A stretch of DNA of 64,000 nt from Verrucomicrobiota bacterium (GTDB lineage Bacteria; Verrucomicrobiota; Verrucomicrobiia; Limisphaerales; PALSA-1396), in contig JACQFP010000022.1 of assembly GCA_016200005.1 (NCBI GenBank), positions 62,001-126,000 of the forward strand, given 5' to 3'. Shown here one piece after another: positions 35,568 through 44,058 of the stretch. Each line of letters begins with the position of its first letter. Within the stretch, counting starts at the first letter, position 1. The position numbers and the translations under genes were made by a program. Below the pieces are notes generated by a model. It saw nothing but the letters and a program-made list of their open reading frames with translations, did no database searches and was not told where the DNA came from.

Positions 35568-36905
35568 TTAGTTCAAGCCGAGTTTCTTAAACCGGTTGTT
35601 CACTTCCTTGAAATGGAAGTCGAGCGAGCAGAGTTTTTCCAGTTCGCCTTTCTTGAAATGTTTCGCGACTTCGGGCGTGGCTTTGAGCTGCTCCACGAAA
35701 TCTGCGTCGTCGCGGCCGGCGTGTTTGACTTCCCAAGTTTTCATGGCGGCGACCTGGCAGAGTTTGTAGGCGGCTTCGCGGGTGAGGCCTTTCTTGATGA
35801 GCGCGAGCAGCACGGTCTGGCTGTTCCACATGCCGAGCGAGAGGCCGAGGTTCTTCTTCATGTTCGCGGGATAGACGACGAGGCCGTCCATCAAGCGCGT
35901 GAGCAGGCCGAACATGTAATCGAGCAACGTGCAGGAATCGGGGAAGATGATGCGCTCGACGCTGCTGTGGCTGATGTCGCGCTCGTGCCAGAGGGCGACG
36001 TTTTCCAGCGCGGCGACGGCGTTGCCGCGCAGCACGCGGGCGAGGCCGGTGAGGCGTTCCCAGGTGATGGGGTTGCGCTTGTGCGGCATGGCGCTGCTGC
36101 CTTTCTGGCCAAGGGTGAACGCTTCTTCGGCTTCGAGGACTTCGGTGCGTTGCAAATGGCGGAACTCGACGGCCCAACGCTCGATGCTCGCGCCGACGAG
36201 GGCGAGGGTGGTTTGGAATTCGGCGTGGATGTCGCGCTGGACAACTTGCGTGGCGATGGGCGCGGGGCGCAAGCCGAGGCTCTTGCAGACGTAAGCCTCG
36301 ACTCGTGGCGACACGTGAGCGTTCGTGCCGACGGCACCGGAAATCTTGCCGACAGCGACGACGTCGCGGACGGCTTCGAGGCGGCGGCGGGCGCGCTGGA
36401 ATTCGTCGTACATCAACGCGAGCTTGAGGCCAAAAGTGGTCGGCTCGGCGTGAATACCGTGACTACGACCAATGCAGGGCGTGAACTTATGCTCCTTCGC
36501 ACGGCGCGCAATCACTGGGAGCAGCTTCTTTACGTCGGCGATGAGGAGGTCTGCGCTCTGCATCATCTGGACAGCGTGACATGTGTCGCCTACGTCGCTA
36601 CTGGTAAGACCGAAATGAAACCAGCGGCTCGCAGTATCGTTGATGGCCTCGGCGACGGCAGTGGTGAAGCCGATGACGTCGTGATTGAGCGTCTTTTCCA
36701 GTTCGCGCTGACGGACGACGAGACCGGGCAGGTCGGCGAACCCTTTGTCGCAGCCGGCTTTGATCTTCCTGAAATCTTTGGCGGGGACGACGCCTTCCTT
36801 TACGAGCGCTTCGCTGGCGAGCAATTCGATTTGCAGCCAGATGCGGAGCTTGTTTTCATCTGTCCAAATGGCCCGCATTTCGGGGCGAGAGTAGCGCGTT
36901 ATCAT
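35568..36905 (-). CDS. purB: Adenylosuccinate lyase
   Basis: PurB removes fumarate from SAICAR and from adenylosuccinate in purine synthesis. The 445-residue product starts MITRYSRPEMRAIWTDENKL, the usual N-terminus. Family landmarks are present: 'GLTSSDVGDT' near 99-108, 'GRSHGIHAEP' at 146-155, and the fumarase/lyase signature GSSAMPHKRNP at 269-279, whose loop carries the catalytic serine. The upstream 118 bases contain an A-rich stretch (36912-36945) that probably includes the promoter. The SIR2-TPR gene begins 12 bases downstream, so it is likely read from the same transcript. Confidence 0.96.
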   Translation of the reverse strand: MITRYSRPEMRAIWTDENKLRIWLQIELLASEALVKEGVVPAKDFRKIKAGCDKGFADLPGLVVRQRELEKTLNHDVIGFTTAVAEAINDTASRWFHFGLTSSDVGDTCHAVQMMQSADLLIADVKKLLPVIARRAKEHKFTPCIGRSHGIHAEPTTFGLKLALMYDEFQRARRRLEAVRDVVAVGKISGAVGTNAHVSPRVEAYVCKSLGLRPAPIATQVVQRDIHAEFQTTLALVGASIERWAVEFRHLQRTEVLEAEEAFTLGQKGSSAMPHKRNPITWERLTGLARVLRGNAVAALENVALWHERDISHSSVERIIFPDSCTLLDYMFGLLTRLMDGLVVYPANMKKNLGLSLGMWNSQTVLLALIKKGLTREAAYKLCQVAAMKTWEVKHAGRDDADFVEQLKATPEVAKHFKKGELEKLCSLDFHFKEVNNRFKKLGLN

Positions 36906-37023
36906 GGGTCAATTAAAAATGAAAAATGAAAAATTAAAAAGGAAAACTAAGTTGGGCTTGGGCTCACGCTTGAACCGCTCAAATCGCAGACAAACCCAGA
37001 CACCCGGAGGCGGGAACCCCAGC

Positions 37024-37914
37024 TTAACGCTTGCTCATCTTCTTGCGGGCGGCTTCGAGGATTTTGCGCTCGCGTTCGGTCAGGCTTTGGATGCCGTGCG
37101 CGGAAATTTTGTCGAGGATGGGATCGACCTCGCGGCTGATGAATTCTGCCGGGGGTAAATCCTCCACGACGTTGGACTTTGGTTGTTGCCAGAGCGAGGG
37201 CTTCTGGGAATGAACTTTGACCAGTTCCCTGGAGCGGACGCGCGAACGGAAGGGCTCCCAGAGAGCCGCGGCTCCTTCTGAATGGATGATCCAGTGGACA
37301 TAAGCCAGACCCGTGAGCATCCCTCCCAAGTGAGCAGCATGCGCTACATTATCACCTGGAAAGACGATGCCGAATAGAGCAAGGAGTGCGCTGAATAACA
37401 GCAAGAACTTGGCGCGCAGGTGCACGGGAATGATGAAAAACAACAGCAATGTCAACGGACGCTCTGGAAAAAGCACGGCGAACGCCGCGACCAATCCAAA
37501 CGCGGCGGCGGAAGCACCAACAACGGCACCGCCGAAATGAGTGGGAAACCACAGCGCGGCGAAAATTTGAAAACCCCCTCCGATCACGCCGCTTGAAAAA
37601 TATAAAAGCAGAAAATGTTTCTTGCTCAACGACTCTTCCACTGCGCGACCAAAAACGTAAATGGCCCAACTATTGAGCAGCAGGTGCAACAAACCGCCAT
37701 GCATGAATTGGTAGGTCAACAACTGCCAGACGAAGCCATGGCGCAAGCCTTCAACACTCAAGGCAAAATAATCGTTGATCGGGAACCGGGGAGGATAACC
37801 GTAAAACAAACTCTCAACGACGAAGACCACCGCATTGACGATCAACAGAATGACCGTCAATGAGAGCGGCGTCTCCGGCGTGGTTCGACGCATGTAAGGA
37901 CGATCCGCAAGCAT
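37024..37914 (-). CDS. Rhomboid-family intramembrane serine protease
   Basis: This protease cleaves transmembrane segments within the inner membrane. The 296-residue protein has six hydrophobic helices between residues 18 and about 212. The motifs are complete: 'HGGLLHLLLNSW' (72-83), catalytic Ser135 in 'VVGASAAAFG', and catalytic His195 in 'VAHAAHLGGMLTG'. A soluble tail (about 215-296) ends in a conserved-looking helix 'ISREVDPILDKISAHGIQSL...RERKILEAARKKMSKR', which I recall from other Bacteroidota/Verrucomicrobia rhomboids (DUF6576-like). The substrate is unknown. Confidence 0.93.
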   Translation of the reverse strand: MLADRPYMRRTTPETPLSLTVILLIVNAVVFVVESLFYGYPPRFPINDYFALSVEGLRHGFVWQLLTYQFMHGGLLHLLLNSWAIYVFGRAVEESLSKKHFLLLYFSSGVIGGGFQIFAALWFPTHFGGAVVGASAAAFGLVAAFAVLFPERPLTLLLFFIIPVHLRAKFLLLFSALLALFGIVFPGDNVAHAAHLGGMLTGLAYVHWIIHSEGAAALWEPFRSRVRSRELVKVHSQKPSLWQQPKSNVVEDLPPAEFISREVDPILDKISAHGIQSLTERERKILEAARKKMSKR

Positions 37915-37999
37915 GACGAATTAAAATTAGTCGTTGGGTGATGGATTATCAACGGCCATTTGTTCCTCCATTGCGCCAGTTCCGTTTGGTCCGACGGGT

Positions 38000-39001
38000 T
38001 CACGACTCTCGCTGCACGGCGATCCCTCTTGCCTCCACCCGAAGCGGCTGGTTGGTCTCCGATTCGACGATCAGAAGCGTCGCTATGCCGGGGCGCAAAC
38101 TTGCGATGTGGTCGTGGCCCGCCTCACCCAACGTCAGAAGAGCGGTCGATAGCGCGTCGGTTTCAGTCGCGGAAGGGAGCGCCACGGCAGCCAGCACAGC
38201 GCCGCGGACGGGTCGCCCGGTCCGCGGGTCGAGGACGTGTCCGAAAGTTTTCCCATCGGCCTCAAAGGACTTTCCCCACACCGCCGAAACCGACAGGGCT
38301 TGGTCTTGCAATGGAATTGTGGCGAGCGGGTTTGGCGTGACGCCTTCAGGCGGTTCGGACGTGATGGGCCGCGCGAACGCGGAACTCTGGCCGTTCTGGG
38401 GCGGTCGTTCAATCGCGACTTTCCAGAATTTCCCATCCAGTGGCCGGCCCAATGCATAAACGGTGCTGGTGCCGCCGTGCAATAACGCGCTGGTGACACC
38501 CGCCTCGCGCAACAGTTCAGCGGCGCGTTCCAAGGCGTAACCCTTGCCGATGGCGCCGAGGTCGAGCATTGCACCGTCGCAGGCAAACTGAACGGTGAAA
38601 TCGTCCGCGTTCAATTTGACAAGGTGCATTCCAACCTTGGCGCGCGCTGCTTCGAGTTCGTCGGGGTCAGGAAGTCTGCCCGTGTCGTTCACAAACCCCC
38701 AGCAACGCATGAGCGGCGCCACGGTGATGTCGAACGCGCCATTCGTCTCCTCATGCAACCGTTGGGCTTGTTGTAGCAGCCGGAACAATCCAGGCTCGAC
38801 GCGCACTGGCGCGTGAGCGGCGCGGGCATTGAGATGGCTTATTGCGCTGGACGGCCGATAGGGACTTAGTTGCGAGTCCAGGCGTCCGATTTCTTCCAAG
38901 GCTTCCTCCCCCGCTGCGCGCAACCGCATTTCATCCGTGCCGTGTAACACGATTTCGAAGCGTGTCGCCATGGCGTTGCAGGCGAGGGTGACGGTTTGCA
39001 T
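38000..39001 (-). CDS. apbE: FAD:protein FMN transferase
   Basis: ApbE moves FMN from FAD onto a Thr/Ser of target proteins such as Rnf or Nqr subunits. The 333-residue protein carries 'DLGAIGKGYALERAAELL' (about 151-168), 'GHVLDPRTGRPVRGAV' (about 257-272) and 'TETDALSTALLTLG' with the metal-binding Asp. There is no lipobox or signal peptide, unlike the classical periplasmic lipoprotein form, so this copy may act in the cytoplasm or use an unrecognised export route. The ATG is at 39001 (a GTG precedes it). A terminator-like hairpin with T-run ends only 11 bases upstream, with no clear ribosome-binding site. No flavinylation target gene is adjacent. Confidence 0.9.
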   Translation of the reverse strand: MQTVTLACNAMATRFEIVLHGTDEMRLRAAGEEALEEIGRLDSQLSPYRPSSAISHLNARAAHAPVRVEPGLFRLLQQAQRLHEETNGAFDITVAPLMRCWGFVNDTGRLPDPDELEAARAKVGMHLVKLNADDFTVQFACDGAMLDLGAIGKGYALERAAELLREAGVTSALLHGGTSTVYALGRPLDGKFWKVAIERPPQNGQSSAFARPITSEPPEGVTPNPLATIPLQDQALSVSAVWGKSFEADGKTFGHVLDPRTGRPVRGAVLAAVALPSATETDALSTALLTLGEAGHDHIASLRPGIATLLIVESETNQPLRVEARGIAVQRES

Positions 39002-39011
39002 CACGGAAAAG

Positions 39012-39048
39012 AAAAAAGGTTTCGGTGGGTTTGACGCCGCCGAAACCT
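39012..39048 (-). terminator. Rho-independent terminator or attenuator between the oxidoreductase gene and apbE
   Basis: Read on the minus strand, AGGTTTCGG pairs perfectly over 9 bp with CCGAAACCT, and TTTTTTCTTTT follows. It lies 19 bases after the oxidoreductase stop. The T-run ends about 11 bases before the apbE start, so apbE transcription must pass it or start within it. Confidence 0.8.
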
Positions 39049-39067
39049 GTGTCGGAAACCAAATTGT

Positions 39068-40474
39068 TTAAGACAGCGGCAGCTTGCCGTAATTGAGCGC
39101 CTCCACCGAATGATAAGAGAGCGGTTCCACGGGCCGGCCGTCGCCGGTCGAAATCTTGCGCGTCTTTTCGTCGAACAGGCAGGTGATGCCTAGGCGGTCG
39201 GACATTTCGGCCAGCGAGATGATGGTTTGCACGCGGACGGCAAGGTCGATGTTCGCGTGTGGCAGTTTACCGGTGCGGATGCAGCTAAACCAATTCTTCT
39301 CATGTTCACCGATGTCTTCACCCGGAGTGAGGTTGTCGAATGACTCCGGATCAATCTCATCGGCGAAGGGACGCTCCGGTTTCAGTTCCAGGCGATTGCC
39401 GCCGAAATAGAGCGTCGCCTTGTGTCCGCGGATGATGTCCGGGAAACCTTGTTCGTTGACCGAACTGCTGGCGACGATCAGGGTCAGGCCACTGGGAAAT
39501 TCAGCAAGCAATTGCACACTTTCCGGCACATCTCTTTCCGGAGTGCCGGGGGTCAGCAAGTCCGAATGAATTTTCCGCGTGCCGATGCAGTTGACGCGCA
39601 CCGGGAACTCCGGGTTGCCCGTCGCCAGAATCAGCGGATGCAGGCGGTGCGGAACTAAATCACCCAGCAGTCCCGCGCAATAGGGATAGTACTTGCGCCA
39701 GCGGCGAAAATAATCGCCATTGAACGAAACTTTCTTGTGCACACTTCCCTGCCACATTTCCCAGTTGATGTCCTGTGGTGTCACCCAGGGAAAGATCTCG
39801 TAGTTGTTCCATTCGCCCTTGGGGTTGTTGCGCATGTAAGAACCTTGCGACATGACCAGCGGGCCGATCTTCCCGGCTTTGATCAGGTCGGCGGCTTTGT
39901 GATACTTGGCGTCCGAGCAGCCCTGCGAACCGACCTGCAGAATTTTCCCGGTCTTCTTGACGGTGTCATGGAGGTCAAACGCTTCGCCGAGGTAACGCGT
40001 CATCGGCTTTTCCACATAGACATTTTTGCCGGCGTTCAGCGCGTCGATGGAAGTCTTGGTGTGCCAGTGATCCACCGTGGCGATGCACACCGCGTCGATA
40101 TCTTTTCGCTCGAGCAATTTGCGGTAATCCTCGAATTCGGCGACGTCGCTGTTGCCGATCATCTTCTTGGCCTCGCCATTGCGGGTCTTGGAAACGTCGC
40201 AGACGGCGGCCTGCACGATGTTGTTGTCCGACGCATTGCGCTTCATGCTGTCCACGTGGGCCTGACCCTGGCCGCCCACGCCGATGTACGCCACAGCGAT
40301 GCGGTCGTTGGCGCCGACCACGCGGCCCGCGGACGGCGCCTGGTTCTGGCCATAGACGGGTGTTTTGAAAACGTTGGCCGTGGCCACGACTGCGGCGGCG
40401 GCGGTGGCGGTCTTCTTGATGAATTCCCGGCGCGATTCCGGGCCGGACGAGGATTTGGTTTCGTTATTGTCCAT
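39068..40474 (-). CDS. Tat-exported Gfo/Idh/MocA-family oxidoreductase
   Basis: This is an NAD(P)-dependent sugar or glycoside dehydrogenase-type enzyme. Residues 1-45 form a twin-arginine leader (SRREFIKKTATAAAAVVAT), as in many PVC members. The Rossmann fold begins at about 58 ('RIAVAYIGVGGQGQAHV', glycine motif 65-70). 'VATVDHWHTKTSIDAL' and 'GKNVYVEKPMTR' (about 150-160) are the conserved substrate and cofactor strands, with the EKP lysine characteristic of the family. The C-terminal half is the alpha/beta dimerisation domain ('GLLGDLVPHRLHPLI'). The substrate is unknown. It is followed by a good terminator. Confidence 0.92.
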   Translation of the reverse strand: MDNNETKSSSGPESRREFIKKTATAAAAVVATANVFKTPVYGQNQAPSAGRVVGANDRIAVAYIGVGGQGQAHVDSMKRNASDNNIVQAAVCDVSKTRNGEAKKMIGNSDVAEFEDYRKLLERKDIDAVCIATVDHWHTKTSIDALNAGKNVYVEKPMTRYLGEAFDLHDTVKKTGKILQVGSQGCSDAKYHKAADLIKAGKIGPLVMSQGSYMRNNPKGEWNNYEIFPWVTPQDINWEMWQGSVHKKVSFNGDYFRRWRKYYPYCAGLLGDLVPHRLHPLILATGNPEFPVRVNCIGTRKIHSDLLTPGTPERDVPESVQLLAEFPSGLTLIVASSSVNEQGFPDIIRGHKATLYFGGNRLELKPERPFADEIDPESFDNLTPGEDIGEHEKNWFSCIRTGKLPHANIDLAVRVQTIISLAEMSDRLGITCLFDEKTRKISTGDGRPVEPLSYHSVEALNYGKLPLS

Positions 40475-40652
40475 AAAAAACGTGGTTGAGTTTTTGATAC
40501 AGTTCCAATGAACCCTAGCCTATTGGTCATAGTGGTCAATGAAGAACTTGGCGGGATTTGAATGGCAAAGTGAACAACGCGGTCCTTGGAGGATCGATAT
40601 CGACTGGGCAAGCTCCCGGATGATGGGTCGCCAGACGCAGAACAACCTAAAG

Positions 40653-40688
40653 GTTGAACTCCAACAAGTGGCAGCCCGCGTTGGAGTT
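40653..40688. repeat. Palindromic repeat of the 'GTTGGAGTTCA' family
   Basis: TGAACTCCAAC (40653-40663) and GTTGGAGTTCA (40678-40688) are perfect 11-base inverted arms. Flanking sequence (AACCTAAAGGT on the left, AGCTTCAGCTTGT on the right) matches the interior of the copies at 51053 and 52980, but here the arms lie in the middle, as if two half-elements were placed back to back. Confidence 0.8.
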
Positions 40689-40827
40689 CAAGCTTCAGCT
40701 TGTTCGGGTTAAATTAATAGCGGCCGCGCTCGGTCTAACACCGAGCCGCAAGATTTGCGTGTGCGCCCGGAGAGAGCGATTGTCAAATTGAGTTTCCGGA
40801 GAGGCGATCACAAGCGGCGGAGGAAAA

Positions 40828-40870
40828 GCGCCGATAAATCGGACGCACTCCAAACGCTTCGTGAGTTTTT
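40828..40870. repeat. Dispersed repeat, copy A of 'GCGCCGATAAATCGG'
   Basis: The segment reads GCGCCGATAAATCGGACGC then ACTCCAAACGCTTCGTGAG and a T-run. A near-identical reverse-oriented copy lies at 60361-60402, differing at about two positions. It is non-coding here. Confidence 0.8.
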
Positions 40871-40940
40871 GGTCATCAGCAAACGCGAAGCTGAGCGGAA
40901 AGCATCGAGACTTTTCGACTTCATACGTCGGCGGCTACGC

Positions 40941-42440
40941 TCATTGCTGCACGCCCACGCGATAGAAGAACGGGCCGTCGCCGATGGCGTTTGTGTCCGT
41001 GTAACTCGTCGTGCCGATTTGACCGGTGATGTTGCTTCGCAGCAGCGAGAACGCTGGGAACACTCCGAGGTCGGTGGCGCGTTCGAGCCAGTAGCTTCGA
41101 CCACTGACGCTTTGCCAACTCACGGCAACGCCTGATGTGTCGTTGGTTGGATTAAGCAATCGCAGCACGGACAACGAGTTGGTGGGATCAGTACCGGCAA
41201 TCCATTCCTGCCAATTGTTCATGAAGTCGCTGTCTGAATCCAAGTAATCCGCCGAGCCGTCTGTGGGTAGGCTGTATTGTTGCGCCCAAGCGTAGGAAAG
41301 AATCGAGGAAGGCGTTTGAAATTCATACGCGCCGATGTCCACCGTGCTGCCAACGATCCGCGGGTCGCCATCCAGATCGGTGCTGTTAGTTGCATAAGCA
41401 TTTTTCCCAGCGTTGATGCATGGAGAATTGGATTGTAGGTGGTAATCACCACCCACTTGGTCTGCAAAGAGTGGCGCGTTGGTTATGTTTCCAGCTGCTG
41501 CGGCTAGGGGACCGCTGCAGCAATAGGTCAGCGGACTATCCCAATAATTCGATGTCACCGAGTATACAGGATTGGTGGCGATGTTGAAGTACACAACGCA
41601 GTTGCGGATCCTTGTAAGGCTGCTCACTCCGCCACCTCTGCCAGGTCCAGGGGGGGCGCTGGTAGCCGTATTTCCAATCACCGTGCAATTATTTAAAGTT
41701 CCACTGTACACTCCACCACCATCGCCGGCCGAATTGCTGACGATGAGACAGTTGTTCAGCGTACCTCCCAAGGCGCCGCCCCCAGTGCCGCGGGTCGCAT
41801 TCCCAATTAGCGTACAAGAATTGAGCGTAGAGCCGTAAGCGCCGCCGCCGTAAAGACGCGCCCAATTGTTGCTAAGGCTGCAATTGATCAAAGTTCCTCC
41901 GCCGTACGCGCCGCCGCCGCCGGCATCAGCCGAATTGCATGTAAGCACACAGTTAGAAACTATCGAGGTGGTTTGAAACAAGATGCCCCCGCCATGCCAG
42001 ATAGTCCCCGATGCAGTTGTGCCTGTAGCACCATTGGTCAAAGTAAAGCCTAGCAATGCCGCTCCATTGGCCAGATAGACACAGCGCACAGCGCTGAAGC
42101 CATTTGTCGTGCCAGGCACTTGATAGCCCTCAATCACCGTCACCGCCGGGCCATTGATGCTTTGCACCGTAATCGCTTTGGTCACTGCTACGCGATTGGT
42201 CGTTGTGTCGCTGCTCAACCTACCACCAGTTCGGTAAACCCCATTCGTCACCAGTACTTGGTCTCCGTTGACGGCCGCGTCAACAGCATCTTGAATCGTC
42301 ACAGCCGCCGTGGACCAGTTGGTGTAAGGCGGCGTTGCATTGGTGCTGTTCACATCCACATAGAGCACCGCCGCCGAGGCGTTGATCGTGAGGAGCGTCA
42401 CGAGGCTGACTGCCAGTTGAAGATAATATTCTTGCATCAT
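40941..42440 (-). CDS. Secreted choice-of-anchor Q beta-helix protein
   Basis: The ATG at 42440 gives a leader ending 'TINASAAVLYVDVN'; the open frame extends 33 bases upstream. The product is about 499 residues. After the mature start 'VLYVDVNSTNATPPYTNW' a right-handed parallel beta-helix runs from about 50 to 360, with rungs such as 'GGGAYGGTLINCSLSNNWA' and 'GGGVYSGTLNNCTVIGN', a polymorphic-outer-membrane-protein style pattern. The choice-of-anchor Q signature 'SPCINAGKNAYATNSTDLDG' and 'VDIGAYEF' follow. The end has a TSP3-like 'DSDSDFMNNWQEWIAGTDP' and the C-terminal module ending 'FFYRVGVQQ' shared with the genes at 5-11185. A surface role is inferred. Confidence 0.88.
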   Translation of the reverse strand: MMQEYYLQLAVSLVTLLTINASAAVLYVDVNSTNATPPYTNWSTAAVTIQDAVDAAVNGDQVLVTNGVYRTGGRLSSDTTTNRVAVTKAITVQSINGPAVTVIEGYQVPGTTNGFSAVRCVYLANGAALLGFTLTNGATGTTASGTIWHGGGILFQTTSIVSNCVLTCNSADAGGGGAYGGGTLINCSLSNNWARLYGGGAYGSTLNSCTLIGNATRGTGGGALGGTLNNCLIVSNSAGDGGGVYSGTLNNCTVIGNTATSAPPGPGRGGGVSSLTRIRNCVVYFNIATNPVYSVTSNYWDSPLTYCCSGPLAAAAGNITNAPLFADQVGGDYHLQSNSPCINAGKNAYATNSTDLDGDPRIVGSTVDIGAYEFQTPSSILSYAWAQQYSLPTDGSADYLDSDSDFMNNWQEWIAGTDPTNSLSVLRLLNPTNDTSGVAVSWQSVSGRSYWLERATDLGVFPAFSLLRSNITGQIGTTSYTDTNAIGDGPFFYRVGVQQ

Positions 42441-42588
42441 TATCTTTCGTGAGAACTGGATTTCTTGTAGCATTGAGTCTCGTCAGGCGCAAGCACAAAA
42501 CTGGTGGGGAGCGCAGGCGCCCCGCGCTCCTCGATCGCCCAAAAAGACTTGCCCGACAGGCTGAAGAACGCCATCAATCCTGACGACC

Positions 42589-43890
42589 ATGAGTGAAGAA
42601 GCTTTCCAAGTGGGCGAAGGCGTGGTGGAGATAACACCGCCTTTGGGGATCGAGATGGCGGGCTTCCATAAACCGCCGGGCAAGGAGCGGCGCATCACCG
42701 GCATCCGGCAACCGACGTTTGCGCGGGCGTTGTTCATGCGCTTGGGCCGGACACAAGTGGTGATCGTTTCGGTGGAAGTGATCGGTGTTTCGCGCGCGTT
42801 CGCTCAACGCGCGCAAAAGCTTGTGGCCAGAAAGACGGGCGTTCCGTCGGCAAACATCCGGATTTGCGCCACGCATTCGCATTCGACACCGGCGTTGCTG
42901 TTCCTGCGGCAATGGGGTGCGGTGTCGGAAAAGTATCGTGACATTGTCGCCGGGAAAATTGTCGAGGCGGTCGAACTGGCGAAGAAAGACCTCGCGCCGG
43001 CGGACACGTATGTCGGCAGTGAGCGCGCCGTGGGTGGAAATTTCAATCGCACCGCCAAGACCTGGAAGACGGATGAGAAGTTCAATTCGGAATCGACCGA
43101 CGACGAGCGTTGGCTCGACACCACGCTGCACGCGCTCTATTTCCTCCGCGAAAAACCGAAGCGCAGTCTGGTCTGGTATCATTTTTCCGCGCACCCGGTT
43201 TGTTACACCGACGACAAGTCCGGCCCGGATTGGCCGGGCATCGTCTTCGAAAAGCTTAAGGCGCGGGATGAACTGGAGCCGGCCTACCTTCAGGGTCACG
43301 CCGGCGACGTGAATCCCGGGAATGGCAAGCCGTGGCTGGGCGATCCCGAGCAGGTTTCGGAGGCGGTTTATTATGCGCTCCATCACGCGATCAATCATTC
43401 CACGCTCGTCAGGTTCAACGACATTCGTTTGACGCACTCGGAAGTCAAAGTTCCGCTGGACACGGCGCAATTGAAGGAACAACTCGACTTGTATCGAAAG
43501 GACCCGTCCAAGTGCATTCAAGGCGAATGGGTCGATGGTGGCTTTGCCAAGGACTGGTTTGAGAGGGCGATGAAGTGGAGTCTGAAGAAGGGCAGCCTCA
43601 GCACGCCGATGAGCGCGTTGCGGTTGGGCGAAGTTGCACTGCTTTTTCATAGCGCGGAGCTTTACAGCTTTTACGGGTTGAAGATTCGGTTGGACTCGCC
43701 GTTTCCAGCAACGCTCGCGGTCGGATACACCGACGACCTCATCGGTTATCTGCCTGACCCCAATGCCTACAAAGAACGTGAGTATGCGGCGATCGTGGTG
43801 CCGAAGATTCTGGATCATCCACCATTCATGCCGACCGCAGCGCGTGAATTTACCGCCGCGGCGACTGCGTTGTTGAAGAGGCTGGCGTGA
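42589..43890 (+). CDS. Neutral/alkaline ceramidase-like hydrolase
   Basis: The 433-residue product resembles the N-terminal catalytic domain of neutral/alkaline non-lysosomal ceramidase: 'VVEITPPLGIEMAGF' at the start, then 'ICATHSHSTPALL' with candidate zinc ligands His96 and His98, and 'WYHFSAHPVCY' plus 'YLQGHAGDVNPGN' in the middle. Ceramidases split the amide bond of ceramides; PVC members are numerous and most are of unknown substrate. No signal peptide is visible. The C-terminal Ig-like domain of full ceramidases is missing. It diverges from the beta-helix gene across 148 bases. Confidence 0.82.
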   Translation: MSEEAFQVGEGVVEITPPLGIEMAGFHKPPGKERRITGIRQPTFARALFMRLGRTQVVIVSVEVIGVSRAFAQRAQKLVARKTGVPSANIRICATHSHSTPALLFLRQWGAVSEKYRDIVAGKIVEAVELAKKDLAPADTYVGSERAVGGNFNRTAKTWKTDEKFNSESTDDERWLDTTLHALYFLREKPKRSLVWYHFSAHPVCYTDDKSGPDWPGIVFEKLKARDELEPAYLQGHAGDVNPGNGKPWLGDPEQVSEAVYYALHHAINHSTLVRFNDIRLTHSEVKVPLDTAQLKEQLDLYRKDPSKCIQGEWVDGGFAKDWFERAMKWSLKKGSLSTPMSALRLGEVALLFHSAELYSFYGLKIRLDSPFPATLAVGYTDDLIGYLPDPNAYKEREYAAIVVPKILDHPPFMPTAAREFTAAATALLKRLA

Positions 43891-43902
43891 TTCACTGAAC
43901 TT

Positions 43903-43963
43903 CCCCTCACCCGGCCAGAGGCCACCCTCTCCCCATCCGATGGGGAGAGGGCAGGGTGAGGGG
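43903..43963. repeat. Palindromic 'CCCCTCACCC...GGGTGAGGGG' repeat (intergenic copy)
   Basis: Outer arms CCCCTCACCC (43903-43912) and GGGTGAGGGG (43954-43963) enclose perfect 13-base inner arms CCCTCTCCCCATC (43925-43937) and GATGGGGAGAGGG (43939-43951). It begins 12 bases after a stop codon and is non-coding. Related copies occur inside coding sequence at 47435-47580 and 52382-52445. Confidence 0.9.
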
Positions 43964-44058
43964 ACGTGGTAAGGACAAATTTCTTTTGTGGCGCAATCTG
44001 ATAGCGGAAAGGTTGCGCTTGAGATTGAGGCGGGATTCAGACTGAATGAAGTCACACT

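Larger units (their letters stand above)
40475..40940. other. 466-base gene-free stretch with two dispersed repeats
   Basis: No convincing gene is seen; a 126-codon plus-strand frame (40755-41135) mostly mirrors the beta-helix gene. The stretch should hold the promoter of the Gfo/Idh/MocA gene at its left end. It carries two repeat elements, at 40653-40688 and 40828-40870, described separately. Confidence 0.65.

Noticed and set aside
43903-43963. The palindromic repeat as a Rho-independent terminator of the ceramidase-like gene
   Set aside because: It has no T-run after the stem, and close copies occur inside coding sequences, so it is better read as a dispersed repeat.
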